From Planctomycetota bacterium (GTDB taxonomy: Bacteria; Planctomycetota; PUPC01; DSUN01): DNA of 25,543 nt. The position numbers and the translations under genes were made by a program. The notes below the pieces were generated by a model, which worked only from the letters and a program-made list of their open reading frames with translations, was not told the DNA's origin and searched no databases. The DNA lies in the NCBI GenBank assembly GCA_016872875.1, contig VGYW01000074.1:1-25543 (forward strand), in the 5' to 3' direction. The number at the start of each line of letters is the position of its first letter. The first letter of the stretch is position 1. This document shows, one piece after another, positions 14,091 to 21,114 of this stretch.

Positions 14091-14639
14091 TCACCGTGGG
14101 AAGGCCTGCGCGACCGGGAGGCTGAACCCTGGCAACACGTCGCCGCCGGAAATGGTGTCCGATATGCCCAGCACCTCCACCTGTGTGCGGCTGCGATAGA
14201 CCGCCACCGTCTCCGTCTCGGGGTCCACCACCCACACCATGCGGCAGCCGGCGTCGAGCCAGTCCTGGACCTTGGCGTTCACTTCACTGGCCCTGTCGCT
14301 GGGGGAAATGACCTCGACCGCAAGGTCCGGGGCGCCCTGGTAGAAGCGAGCTCGCTCCCGTTTGGGGACCCGCTCGGCGCGGATGAAGGCCACGTCGGGC
14401 GCGCGAACCGTGTCGGGGTTGCGGGCGATGATGAAACCGGGTTCCCCGCCGACCACTTCCCCCAACCCTTTGGCCTCCACGAAGATTGCCAGCGCTTTTG
14501 AGATTCGCACCTCGACGCTGCCATGTCCGTAGCCGGGGGGCGAGCCCATGATGAGTTCCCCACGCACGAGTTCGCAGGGTCCCAGGTCTGGCGCCTGGAA
14601 CAACTGCTCGGCGGTCGTGATTTCTACTGTTGTTGCCAT
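14091..14639 (-). CDS. Uma2-family (DUF820) PD-(D/E)XK nuclease-fold protein
   Basis: The 182-residue product shows the family pattern: a start with TTAEQLF, LVRGELI (about 25-31), APDVAFI (catalytic-type Asp), then DLAVEVISPSDRASEVNAKVQDW and GCRMVWVVDPETETV. The D...E-V fold is that of restriction-endonuclease-like proteins. The biological role of Uma2 proteins is unsettled, and they are often present in many copies. The ATG at 14639 is the family N-terminus. The gene diverges from the parvulin gene and is followed closely by the kinase gene. Confidence 0.9.
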   Translation of the reverse strand: MATTVEITTAEQLFQAPDLGPCELVRGELIMGSPPGYGHGSVEVRISKALAIFVEAKGLGEVVGGEPGFIIARNPDTVRAPDVAFIRAERVPKRERARFYQGAPDLAVEVISPSDRASEVNAKVQDWLDAGCRMVWVVDPETETVAVYRSRTQVEVLGISDTISGGDVLPGFSLPVAQAFPR

Positions 14640-14698
14640 GCCTCAATCCTACACTTTGGGCACAAGAGAGTCAAGCAAGAGCGAGCCTGCTCCCGGGC

Positions 14699-14727
14699 TT
14701 GACATCCCGGCCAAGCGGGTCTATTGT
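14699..14727 (+). promoter_or_regulatory. Sigma-70-like promoter of the parvulin gene
   Basis: TTGACA, exactly 17 bp, then TATTGT, about 60 bp before the ATG. This leaves a leader with a perfect AGGAGG ribosome-binding site at 14779-14784. Confidence 0.65.
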
Positions 14728-14790
14728 AGCAATGAAGCCGTGGCTACTTCAAGGGACCTGCTGCCACTTGCACCTGCCAGGAGGCCGGCC

Positions 14791-15873
14791 ATGCATGCGC
14801 GGAGCGTTCCAGTGCTATGGGTTGTTGCCGGGCTGATGGCGACTGTCTGCGCGGGGGAGCCGAGGCCTGGCGACGAGGTCCTCGCAAAGGTGGATGGCAC
14901 CTCCATCACGCGCGACGACGTTTCGTGCATACGCCGCATCCTGACCGTTGCCAACCCTGAACTGAGCCTCAACAACCGCCAGGTTCTCGACTACCTCATC
15001 ACCTGCGTCCTATGGGACAGGTACGCTCAGAAACAGGGGCTGAGGCCAAGCGGGGCCCAGATCACGAGAGCGATACAGGCACTTGATGCGCGGTTGCGCC
15101 GGGAGGGGTCCACGTACGACAAGGCTCTTGGCGAGCACCGGTTGTTGGCGGAAGAAGATGGCGCCAATCTGAGCTTCGAGCTCGCCATGCAGCACCTCGC
15201 ATACAGACTCCTCGGAGAGATCACCGTAGAGCAGGTTCGCGCAGAGTTCGAGGCCCGCCCCGAGTGGTACGACCGGAGCCGCATCCGGGTGAGCGAGGTC
15301 TTCGTGGACACACGGGACTTCGGGGACGACCCCGACAAAGTGAAGAAGGCGAAGGACTTCGTGGAGAGGATGTACAAGGAGCTTGAGCAAGGGAAGGACT
15401 TCGCTCGCTACGCCCGGGACTTCTCGTGTGGCCGCGCCAGCGAGAGGGGGGGCGACCTCGGCTGGTTCCTGCGGAACGGCCAGCCGGTGGACGAACCGGT
15501 GGTCGTGCCAACCTGGCCCTTCGAGGGTCCGAAGCGCCGCCCGCGCGCCCTTGCGATTCCCCAGGAACCCCCTGCGATGGATGACGGGCGTATCGTCTCT
15601 GGGCTCGAGGCCCCACGCCGAGCGCCCGCCGAGCCTTTGGAGGAGGTCCTCGCAGCGGCAGCCTGGTGGATGAAGATTGGCGAGTTCAGCAAGCCCGTGC
15701 GCAGCGCGCGCGGCTGGCACATCCTCAAGGTGACGGAGCGTGAGGCCGCCTATCTCACCTTCCAGGGCGCCCAGGCCGCCGTCAAGAACGCTCTCGTCCG
15801 CCGACGCATCGAGGCCATCCTCGACGAGCTGCGCGCCAAGGCGAAGATCGAAGACTACCTTCACGGCCGATGA
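14791..15873 (+). CDS. Secreted parvulin-type peptidyl-prolyl isomerase (SurA/PrsA-like)
   Basis: A probable periplasmic folding helper, 360 residues. A signal peptide spans 1-21 (VPVLWVVAGLMATVCAG); the Cys lacks a good lipobox, so a soluble protein is more likely. A SurA_N-like region follows (VLAKVDGTSITRDDV, then helices to about 150). The parvulin domain starts near 163 (RIRVSEVFV; FARYARDFSCG; GGDLGWFLRNG) and ends with FSKPVRSARGWHILKV at 299-314. Between these, residues about 231-285 are an uncommon proline-rich insertion. The ATG at 14791 sits 6 bp after AGGAGG, making the longer upstream frame unlikely. Transcribed alone; a GC-rich hairpin follows. Confidence 0.9.
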   Translation: MHARSVPVLWVVAGLMATVCAGEPRPGDEVLAKVDGTSITRDDVSCIRRILTVANPELSLNNRQVLDYLITCVLWDRYAQKQGLRPSGAQITRAIQALDARLRREGSTYDKALGEHRLLAEEDGANLSFELAMQHLAYRLLGEITVEQVRAEFEARPEWYDRSRIRVSEVFVDTRDFGDDPDKVKKAKDFVERMYKELEQGKDFARYARDFSCGRASERGGDLGWFLRNGQPVDEPVVVPTWPFEGPKRRPRALAIPQEPPAMDDGRIVSGLEAPRRAPAEPLEEVLAAAAWWMKIGEFSKPVRSARGWHILKVTEREAAYLTFQGAQAAVKNALVRRRIEAILDELRAKAKIEDYLHGR

Positions 15874-15917
15874 CGCGGGAACGGCGCGCCGCAGGTCTGC
15901 CTTGGGGGAGAAGTCAG

Positions 15918-15947
15918 CCTCCCGCGGGCGCCGAAGCCCGCGGGAGG
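15918..15947. terminator. Strong 12-bp GC-rich hairpin after the parvulin gene
   Basis: A perfect 12-bp stem (15918-15929 with 15936-15947) with loop GCCGAA lies 44 bp past the stop codon. There is no U-tract. It may be a terminator or another dispersed palindrome. Confidence 0.45.
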
Positions 15948-15983
15948 GAAGTGCCTGTCCGCTCTGTACGCCAATCACCCTCC

Positions 15984-16012
15984 TTGACATCATGGCGGAC
16001 AAGTCCTATCCT
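15984..16012 (+). promoter_or_regulatory. Promoter-like site with no downstream protein gene
   Basis: TTGACA, 17 bp, TATCCT. It points into 16013-16181, which holds no recognised gene before the convergent gene ending at 16182. The predicted transcript would begin with a small structured segment: CAGAGG at 16018 pairs with CCTCTG at 16050, enclosing GTAG...CTAC. A 21-codon frame starting GTG at 16121 is the only small ORF seen, and I do not claim it. Confidence 0.45.
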
Positions 16013-16181
16013 AGAAACAGAGGTAGTTTGATTCTACTCAGGGGCGGGGCCTCTGAAGGAGATTTCCGCCGAACTCCTTACGCCATTCACCGAAGCGTTG
16101 TGCGAGAGGGGGTGCCGGCGTGAAGGCGGAAGCACAGCATTCTCAGGGCACGACGGGCGTTCCCACTGCGTGCGGCAGAGA

Positions 16182-16898
16182 TTAGCCCTCGTCCTTTCTT
16201 GTGTACTGCAGCCTGTGCTTAGGCTTCCCAGTCGCGTACCCCACGAGTTCCGTGTCGCTCCTGACCGTCAGAGTCTCAGGCTTTGCCTCCGAGCCATCGG
16301 GCTTCACCTTCGTGAACGTAATCGTCTTGGTCTGTGCGCTATACCTGACTGACTGCAACACGTACTTTGGGTCGCCCCACAGGCTGTAGCCGTACCGCGG
16401 ATCGTGGACGAAGTAGTTTCCCTCAGCATCGATGCGCGCGCTCTCTCTGCCTCCAGGGAAAGTCACGCTCCATTGGCCCGCCAGAACGTCCAACGCCTCG
16501 CGGTTCTTGCGCGGGTCCTGACAGACGGCTACGTACGCCTCCTTTATCGCCAGGCCGAACAGCTCGACATTCTCCAGGCGCTGGGGCGTACCCCGTATGG
16601 CGCGCCACCTCTGCATGTCGCGGACGCCCTGGCTCTGTGTCTCCAGCACGACGATGCCGGACACGGTAACCAATTCATCGGTGGCCAGGCGCGAGCGCAA
16701 CTTCCTCGCTAGGTACTCCATGCCTCCCATCCTGTCCCTGTCCAACCACGGTGCGGAGACCACGAGGTCCCACCTGTTTGGCGCATCCTCGCGGAGAAAG
16801 AGCCCAAAGAGCGCGAACTCTCCCTTCTCCTTGGTGATCCTCAACGCCAGAGGCACCACCTTGTCCACCATCGGGAGCTGTTCCAGCACAATGCTCAT
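16182..16898 (-). CDS. Unknown two-domain partner of the HEPN protein
   Basis: Function not recognised. The 238-residue product has no signal peptide or membrane segment. Residues 1-115 (IVLEQLPMVDKVVPLALRIT; WDLVVSAPWLDRDRM; LFGLAIKEAYVAV) look like a compact alpha/beta domain that I associate from memory with HEPN neighbours. Residues about 140-238 look like a beta-rich lipocalin- or MORN-like sheet (WSVTFPGG; YGYSLWGDPKYVL; ITFTKVKPDGS; LVGYATGKPKHRL). The start ATG overlaps the HEPN stop by 4 bp (ATGA), which indicates translational coupling. It could be an antidote or target-sensing subunit of a HEPN module, but this is inference. It ends convergently with the orphan promoter region. Confidence 0.75.
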   Translation of the reverse strand: MSIVLEQLPMVDKVVPLALRITKEKGEFALFGLFLREDAPNRWDLVVSAPWLDRDRMGGMEYLARKLRSRLATDELVTVSGIVVLETQSQGVRDMQRWRAIRGTPQRLENVELFGLAIKEAYVAVCQDPRKNREALDVLAGQWSVTFPGGRESARIDAEGNYFVHDPRYGYSLWGDPKYVLQSVRYSAQTKTITFTKVKPDGSEAKPETLTVRSDTELVGYATGKPKHRLQYTRKDEG

Positions 16899-17278
16899 CT
16901 CAGCACCTCGATCAGGGCTTTGGCGGAGCCGATCATGTCACAGGCGACCTGCCTCGTGACCTTGCCAACGGGTTGATACCGTGCTTCGGGGTCCCACGAC
17001 TTCACCGTTGACCAGTGAGCTTTGGCCTTGCTGCTTATGTGCCGTTCTCTGCCGGAGAGTACCAGAAGCACCTCCAGTTTGTGGGTCTTGAAGCTCTCAA
17101 AACCCTTCGTGGTTAGGTACTCTGGCCAGTGCAATGTCTTGCATATCCTGGCTTTGAGTGCGAACTCAACTGCGTACCCACAGACGTAGACGGCGGCATC
17201 GTATCTGCGGGACCTGAGCAGCGCCTCCGCGTCTTTGAGTTGGGCCCAAGCCTTCTGCCTGAACTCCGAGGCTGTCAT
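16895..17278 (-). CDS. HEPN-domain protein (possible RNase toxin or nucleotide-binding module)
   Basis: A 127-residue helical protein with the HEPN hallmark RRYDAAVYVCGYAVEFALKA (near 24-43), followed by FKTHKLEVLLVLSG. The catalytic R-x4-6-H motif of HEPN ribonucleases is not clear; only RERH is seen, so nuclease activity is uncertain. Two starts compete: ATG at 17278 (AGGAGA 11 bp upstream, family-like N-terminus MTASEFRQKAW) and GTG at 17302 with a perfect AGGAGG at 6 bp. HEPN genes usually pair with an MNT nucleotidyltransferase; here the partner is an unrelated protein. The pair has its own promoter. Confidence 0.82.
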   Translation of the reverse strand: MTASEFRQKAWAQLKDAEALLRSRRYDAAVYVCGYAVEFALKARICKTLHWPEYLTTKGFESFKTHKLEVLLVLSGRERHISSKAKAHWSTVKSWDPEARYQPVGKVTRQVACDMIGSAKALIEVLR

Positions 17279-17334
17279 CAGGCTGCTCGTCTCCTGATGC
17301 ACACGTGCCCTCCTCACAAGAGCGGGCTGCCAGC

Positions 17335-17363
17335 ATTATGCCACGATAGCCCACGCCTGTCAA
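17335..17363 (-). promoter_or_regulatory. Sigma-70-like promoter of the HEPN cassette
   Basis: On the minus strand: TTGACA (17363-17358), 17 bp, CATAAT (17340-17335), about 57 bp before the ATG at 17278. One mismatch to consensus overall. Confidence 0.7.
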
Positions 17364-17393
17364 ACCAGGTGGCTTTTCCGTTCTATCGCATCC

Positions 17394-18686
17394 TCACGCT
17401 GGCAGGGTCCACGGCTGGCGGTAGACGCGGCCGAGGAGGCGGTTGGCCTCGTCGTCGCCGGTGAACTGCTTCCTCGATTCGTCCCAGTGCAGGGTGCGGC
17501 CGCCGAGGAGGAGGCTGATGCGGCCGAAGAACATCGGGGTGGTCATGTTCACGACGTAGGGGAGGTTGCTCTCGGTGAGCTGCCGGCTCTTGACGCACTG
17601 GAGGAAGTTGACGTGGTGGCCAGGCGAACGGGGAAGCCACCTGGGGACGGAGTCGACGTCCTTGAGCTTCTCGCCGCCGAGGAAGATGACGCGCTGGTCG
17701 TAGTTGCAGGTGAGCGCGCCCTCGGTGCCGTAGAAGATGCAGGCCATGCCCCAGCCGCAGTTCTCGGGCACGGGCGGCGCAGGCGTCGTCCAGTAGTACT
17801 TGAGCCCGTCGGGGAACTCGAGGTCTACGTCAATCGTGCGGGGGGCGTCGGCGATGCCGTCCTTCTGGAGCTCGCCGCGTGCGGTGATGGTCTTGGGCGT
17901 GGTGTTGATGTCGGCGGCCCAGAAGCCGATGTCGGAGATGTGGCACCAGAAGTCGGCGTAGTGGCCGCAGGAGAAGTCGAGGAAGTACCTGAAGCGGAAG
18001 TGGGTGTGCCCGGGGTCGTATGGCCGCCAGGGGGCGGGGCCGAGCCAGAAATCGTAGTCGAGGTTCGGCGGCACCTGGGCGTTGGGCGTGCGCCCGATGT
18101 TGCCAGTGCCGCCGCTGCTCCAGACGCGGAGCGTGTGGATTTTGCCGAGGATGCCTGAGCGGACGAGCTCGACGACGCGGTGGTAGTTGTCGCCGGCGTG
18201 GATTTGGGTGCCGAGCTGGTAGACCCTCTTGTAGCGTGTGCCGAGGCGGAGCATGGCTTGCGCCTCGACGTAGTTGTGGCACAGCGGCTTCTCGGCGTAG
18301 ACGTCCTTGCCCGCGGCGAAGGCTGACGTGACGATGAGGGCGCGCCAGTGGTCGGGCGTCGCCGTCGAGATGGCGTCAATGTCAGTGCGGTCGAGCACCT
18401 GGCGGAAGTCACGGTAGCCCGTAGCCTCGGTGGTCTTGTAGTGGTTGCGGACCTTTTGGAGCTTGGCGTTCATGTTGTTCTCGTCAACGTCGCATACGGC
18501 GATGACGCGGGCGGTCGGGGAGCCGAGGAACCAGTCCACGTGTCCGCCCCCCATGCCGCCGACCCCGATGTGGCCCGTCACGATCTGCTCGCTTGGCGGC
18601 GCGGCGAGCGACCACCTGGGCACCACCAGCGCCCCCGCGCCAAGCGCTCCCACGCTCGCCTTCCGCAGGAAAACGCGTCGGTTCAT
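17394..18686 (-). CDS. Tat-exported Gfo/Idh/MocA-family oxidoreductase
   Basis: A probable NAD(P)-dependent sugar or cyclitol dehydrogenase acting outside the cytoplasm, 430 residues. The N-terminus MNRRVFLRKASVGALGAGAL is a twin-arginine signal (RRVFLRK). A Rossmann motif follows (GHIGVGGMGGGHV) with VIAVCDVDE, then the family's AEKPLCHNYVEA. The C-terminal half contains YDFWLGPAPWRPYDPGHTHF and CGHYADFWCHISD, typical of the large planctomycete group of these proteins. AAGGAG lies 7 bp before the ATG. It follows the PIN toxin gene by 33 bp on the same strand, possibly by chance. The substrate is unknown. Confidence 0.93.
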   Translation of the reverse strand: MNRRVFLRKASVGALGAGALVVPRWSLAAPPSEQIVTGHIGVGGMGGGHVDWFLGSPTARVIAVCDVDENNMNAKLQKVRNHYKTTEATGYRDFRQVLDRTDIDAISTATPDHWRALIVTSAFAAGKDVYAEKPLCHNYVEAQAMLRLGTRYKRVYQLGTQIHAGDNYHRVVELVRSGILGKIHTLRVWSSGGTGNIGRTPNAQVPPNLDYDFWLGPAPWRPYDPGHTHFRFRYFLDFSCGHYADFWCHISDIGFWAADINTTPKTITARGELQKDGIADAPRTIDVDLEFPDGLKYYWTTPAPPVPENCGWGMACIFYGTEGALTCNYDQRVIFLGGEKLKDVDSVPRWLPRSPGHHVNFLQCVKSRQLTESNLPYVVNMTTPMFFGRISLLLGGRTLHWDESRKQFTGDDEANRLLGRVYRQPWTLPA

Positions 18687-18719
18687 GGCCTCTCCTTGAG
18701 GAAAAAGGTCCCCGAATGC

Positions 18720-19205
18720 TCACTCACCCGCCAGATTCAGCGCACGCTCAAAGAGCTCCTGGTCAACTCGGAGGCCTGCCGCGCGAATCCCTTCCAACAA
18801 CGGGCGCGCGACCGGCACGAGATCCTTGCTCTTTGCAAGCAGGATTACGCCGATTGTCCCTCTGAAGGGGATACCCAGGTTCAAGGCGAGGCGTCGCCCT
18901 GCGGGATCATCCAATATGGCCTCCGAGCCAGGTAGTTCCTGACACAACTGTAGCACGTGGCTTTCGCCACGGCCCAGGTCCCTTCCAGCAATCGCGGGGG
19001 ACAAGGCAGTAACCTCCTTCACCAGAAGCATCCCTTCCGCGTGGAGCCAGCGCCGAGCTGGGTCGCTCGGTTGTCCCCGGCGGAGCTCTTCGGCAACCCC
19101 ACGCGGAACGACCAGCTTCGAACAGAGCCGACTGAGGAGGCCAATCTGCCCGATCTTGCCCAGAAGGATGAGCGGAGAGGCATTGACAACCCAGACCTCA
19201 GCCAC
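18720..19205 (-). CDS. DUF3368 PIN-like toxin
   Basis: A 161-residue PIN-domain relative: VVNASPLILLGKIGQIGLL at the N-terminus carries the first acidic-site region (Asn replaces the usual Asp), VVPRGVAEEL the second, LGRGESHVLQL the third and AILDDPAGRRLAL the fourth. DUF3368 proteins are the usual partners of UPF0175 antitoxins and are presumed RNases. The GTG start overlaps the antitoxin stop by 8 bp, the normal antitoxin-first order. Confidence 0.88.
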   Translation of the reverse strand: MAEVWVVNASPLILLGKIGQIGLLSRLCSKLVVPRGVAEELRRGQPSDPARRWLHAEGMLLVKEVTALSPAIAGRDLGRGESHVLQLCQELPGSEAILDDPAGRRLALNLGIPFRGTIGVILLAKSKDLVPVARPLLEGIRAAGLRVDQELFERALNLAGE

Positions 19206-19452
19206 GCCTTACCTCTTCGGAAAGCTCGTCGGGCGTGATCTGGAAGGGGGACACGCCAAAGTCTGCTAGCGCGTCTATGAACTCCTGGCGGCTGACGCCG
19301 GCCAGTTCGGCTGCCTTGCACTGCGAGATGCGCCTCATCTCATACCACTTCACGGCAGCGGCGAGACGCATCTCTCGAACGAACCGCTCCGGCGTGGTCG
19401 TGAGGGAGGAGAACGCGTCCTCCGGTAGGTCCAATTCTACTCGCACAGACAT
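19198..19452 (-). CDS. UPF0175-family antitoxin
   Basis: An 84-residue small protein: VRVELDLPEDAFSSL, then REMRLAAAVKWYEMRRISQCKAAELAGVSRQEFIDALADFGV, a helix-turn-helix-like DNA-binding segment typical of UPF0175. It should neutralise the overlapping DUF3368 PIN protein and repress their shared promoter. The ATG at 19452 follows AGGAG at 9 bp; an ATG at 19479 is in frame but lacks a site and would lie almost at the transcription start. Confidence 0.88.
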   Translation of the reverse strand: MSVRVELDLPEDAFSSLTTTPERFVREMRLAAAVKWYEMRRISQCKAAELAGVSRQEFIDALADFGVSPFQITPDELSEEVRRG

Positions 19453-19484
19453 GACTTTCGCTCCTAAACCGCACTCCAACCCAT

Positions 19485-19513
19485 AGCATACGCTTCCCCC
19501 GAAGGAAGGTCAA
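19485..19513 (-). promoter_or_regulatory. Promoter and operator-like palindrome of the UPF0175/PIN pair
   Basis: On the minus strand: TTGACC (19513-19508), 17 bp, TATGCT (19490-19485). The spacer contains CTTCC-TTCGGG-GGAAG, a small palindrome positioned where an autoregulating antitoxin would bind. Confidence 0.6.
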
Positions 19514-19537
19514 GTCGAGACGCACCCAGTGCTCAGG

Positions 19538-20611
19538 TCAGCCTGGACGATGCGGAGTCCAGCAATCAATTGCATCCGCAATCGCGCGATAGCTCTCGCG
19601 CCAGGCGGCCTTCGGCACGTTCTCGGAGATCTGGATCTGAAGGAGGCCGGAGCCGCCATCTTCTTCGAGAATCCGTTGGGCCACGGCGCGGGCGCCCTTG
19701 TAGCCGCGAAGATGGCAGGAGGAGGGGAAGTTCACCCAGAGGCGCATCTCGGGCCACATCCGCCGCGCGGCGGCCACAGAGGTGTCGTTGTCAGGTGGCG
19801 GGGAGAGCGAGTCAATGCCCCGAATGCCGCACCGCCCGATGTCGCCCCAGAGCGGCTTGAGGTAGCCGTCCATGTGCACGAAGGCGTATGCCCCGCGTTC
19901 GGCGAGCATGGCGGCCAGCTCGTCGTAGAGGGGCACGCAGTAGCGGCGGAAGCGCTCGGGGCCGATGGCGGGCGCCGTGATGTTGTCGGGAAAGTCAATG
20001 AATGGCGCGGGCGAGCGGGCGGCTATCTCGAAGATGCGCCGCGTCCGCTGACGCAGCAGCTCGATGACTGCCTCCACCTTGTCGGGGCATTCGGCCAGGT
20101 GGACGGAGAGGTTGCCCAGCCCGGCCCACTGCACCCAGAGCTGCTGATAGGGCGTGCGCTCCACCGCGGGCAGCGGCAGCCCATCGGCGCCGAGGCCCGC
20201 GTCCACCTTCGCATAGCCCGCGTAGTCGTCGAGCACAACGCCATCGCGGAGGTACGCGACCAGCACGTCGTAGTCGCGCGGCTCCTGGACGTAGTGGCGG
20301 CGGATGGAGCTCGAGCCGTAGGCGGGCTCGAACTGGCGCTCCTCGAAGAGCGAGCCGGCGGGGGTGTGGAGGGTCGTGCGGCGGAAGCGTTGGCCGTCGC
20401 GGTCGAAGTCCTCGTGCTCGAAGCGGCAGTTGGGCGCCTCCACGCGGTGGACGCTGCACCACTGGAGCAGCCCCACGCGGCCGCGTCCCACGTGAGCCCA
20501 CACCTCCTCGTTGGGCGCGGCGATGCCGCTGTATTGCACGAACGGCACGCGGTCATGCGGCCGCCCCTGAATCAACGCCAGCATCCGCTCCCGCATCGTC
20601 ATGGCTGACAT
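19538..20611 (-). CDS. Uroporphyrinogen-decarboxylase-family protein (probable methyltransferase-like role)
   Basis: A 357-residue TIM-barrel protein of the UroD superfamily: MRERMLALIQGRPHDRVPFV at the N-terminus, FIDFPDNITAPAIGPERFRRY with YDELAAML, FVHMDGYLKPLWGDIG, and ILEEDGGSGLLQIQISENVP near the end. True heme-pathway HemE has an N-terminal R-P-P-W-x-M-R-Q-A-G motif that is absent here, so a role in methyl or C1 transfer, as in MtbA-like relatives, is more likely. The ATG at 20611 follows AAAGG at 7 bp; the upstream in-frame ATG at 20626 has no site. It diverges from the FitA-like gene. Confidence 0.88.
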   Translation of the reverse strand: MSAMTMRERMLALIQGRPHDRVPFVQYSGIAAPNEEVWAHVGRGRVGLLQWCSVHRVEAPNCRFEHEDFDRDGQRFRRTTLHTPAGSLFEERQFEPAYGSSSIRRHYVQEPRDYDVLVAYLRDGVVLDDYAGYAKVDAGLGADGLPLPAVERTPYQQLWVQWAGLGNLSVHLAECPDKVEAVIELLRQRTRRIFEIAARSPAPFIDFPDNITAPAIGPERFRRYCVPLYDELAAMLAERGAYAFVHMDGYLKPLWGDIGRCGIRGIDSLSPPPDNDTSVAAARRMWPEMRLWVNFPSSCHLRGYKGARAVAQRILEEDGGSGLLQIQISENVPKAAWRESYRAIADAIDCWTPHRPG

Positions 20612-20703
20612 GAGTAGCCTTTCCAAGACTGAGCATCAACAGCCTCATCGCCCAAGCGTTCTACCACAAGCTCTTACGCCAGTCTAACCTGTCTGCTGCC
20701 CCC

Positions 20704-20732
20704 TTGCTTTCTGCCACCAAACCGGCTATCCT
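20704..20732 (+). promoter_or_regulatory. Sigma-70-like promoter of the FitA-like gene
   Basis: TTGCTT, 17 bp, TATCCT, ending 24 bp before the ATG. The short leader contains AAAGGAG. Confidence 0.55.
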
Positions 20733-20755
20733 GGCCGTTGTGAAAGGAGAGGGCA

Positions 20756-20998
20756 ATGGCAAGGCTCTACATTCGGGACGTGCCCCCCTCGCTCCATCAC
20801 GAGCTGCGCCGGCTTGCTGCGGAGCACAAGCGCTCGATCAGTGCCGAGGTCATCGAGCTGTTGGCCCAAGAGCTGGCGATCAGGCGCAAGCGGGCAGAGG
20901 TGTCCAAGACTCTCGCTGGGATCAAGCGCACGCGGTTCACGCTTCCTCCCGGTTCGCCCACGACCGATGAGATGCTCCGCGAGGACCGCGCGCGATAG
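20756..20998 (+). CDS. FitA-like ribbon-helix-helix antitoxin, orphan
   Basis: An 80-residue product. The N-terminal ribbon MARLYIRDVPPSLHHELRRL and helices AAEHKRSISAEVIELLAQEL form the Arc/FitA-type DNA-binding fold, and the C-terminal LREDRAR is the usual toxin-contact tail. GGAGAGGGC precedes the ATG. Such genes are normally followed at once by a PIN toxin (VapC/FitB). Here the next DNA is a 61-bp palindromic repeat and then the convergent malQ stop, so the toxin is absent. Confidence 0.85.
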   Translation: MARLYIRDVPPSLHHELRRLAAEHKRSISAEVIELLAQELAIRRKRAEVSKTLAGIKRTRFTLPPGSPTTDEMLREDRAR

Positions 20999-21026
20999 CC
21001 TGGGAGCTCAAGGGCAGGCAGGCCCC

Positions 21027-21087
21027 GTTTGTAGTGCCGCCTTCAGGCCGTGTCCTGGCGGGACGGGCTGAAGCCCGCACTACGAAC
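21027..21087. repeat. 61-bp palindromic repeat, copy 1
   Basis: Imperfect inverted repeat of about 23 bp per arm (GTTTGTAGTGC... and ...GCACTACGAAC). It is identical to the copy at 25251-25311 at 57 of 61 positions by direct comparison. It lies between the FitA-like gene and the malQ stop codon. Confidence 0.85.
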
Positions 21088-21114
21088 CTGCCCAATCGCT
21101 TAGGGGCTTTTGGC

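Noticed and set aside
16121..16186. 21-codon frame downstream of the orphan promoter
   Set aside because: GTG start, no homology cue and it overlaps the convergent gene's end; too little to call a gene.
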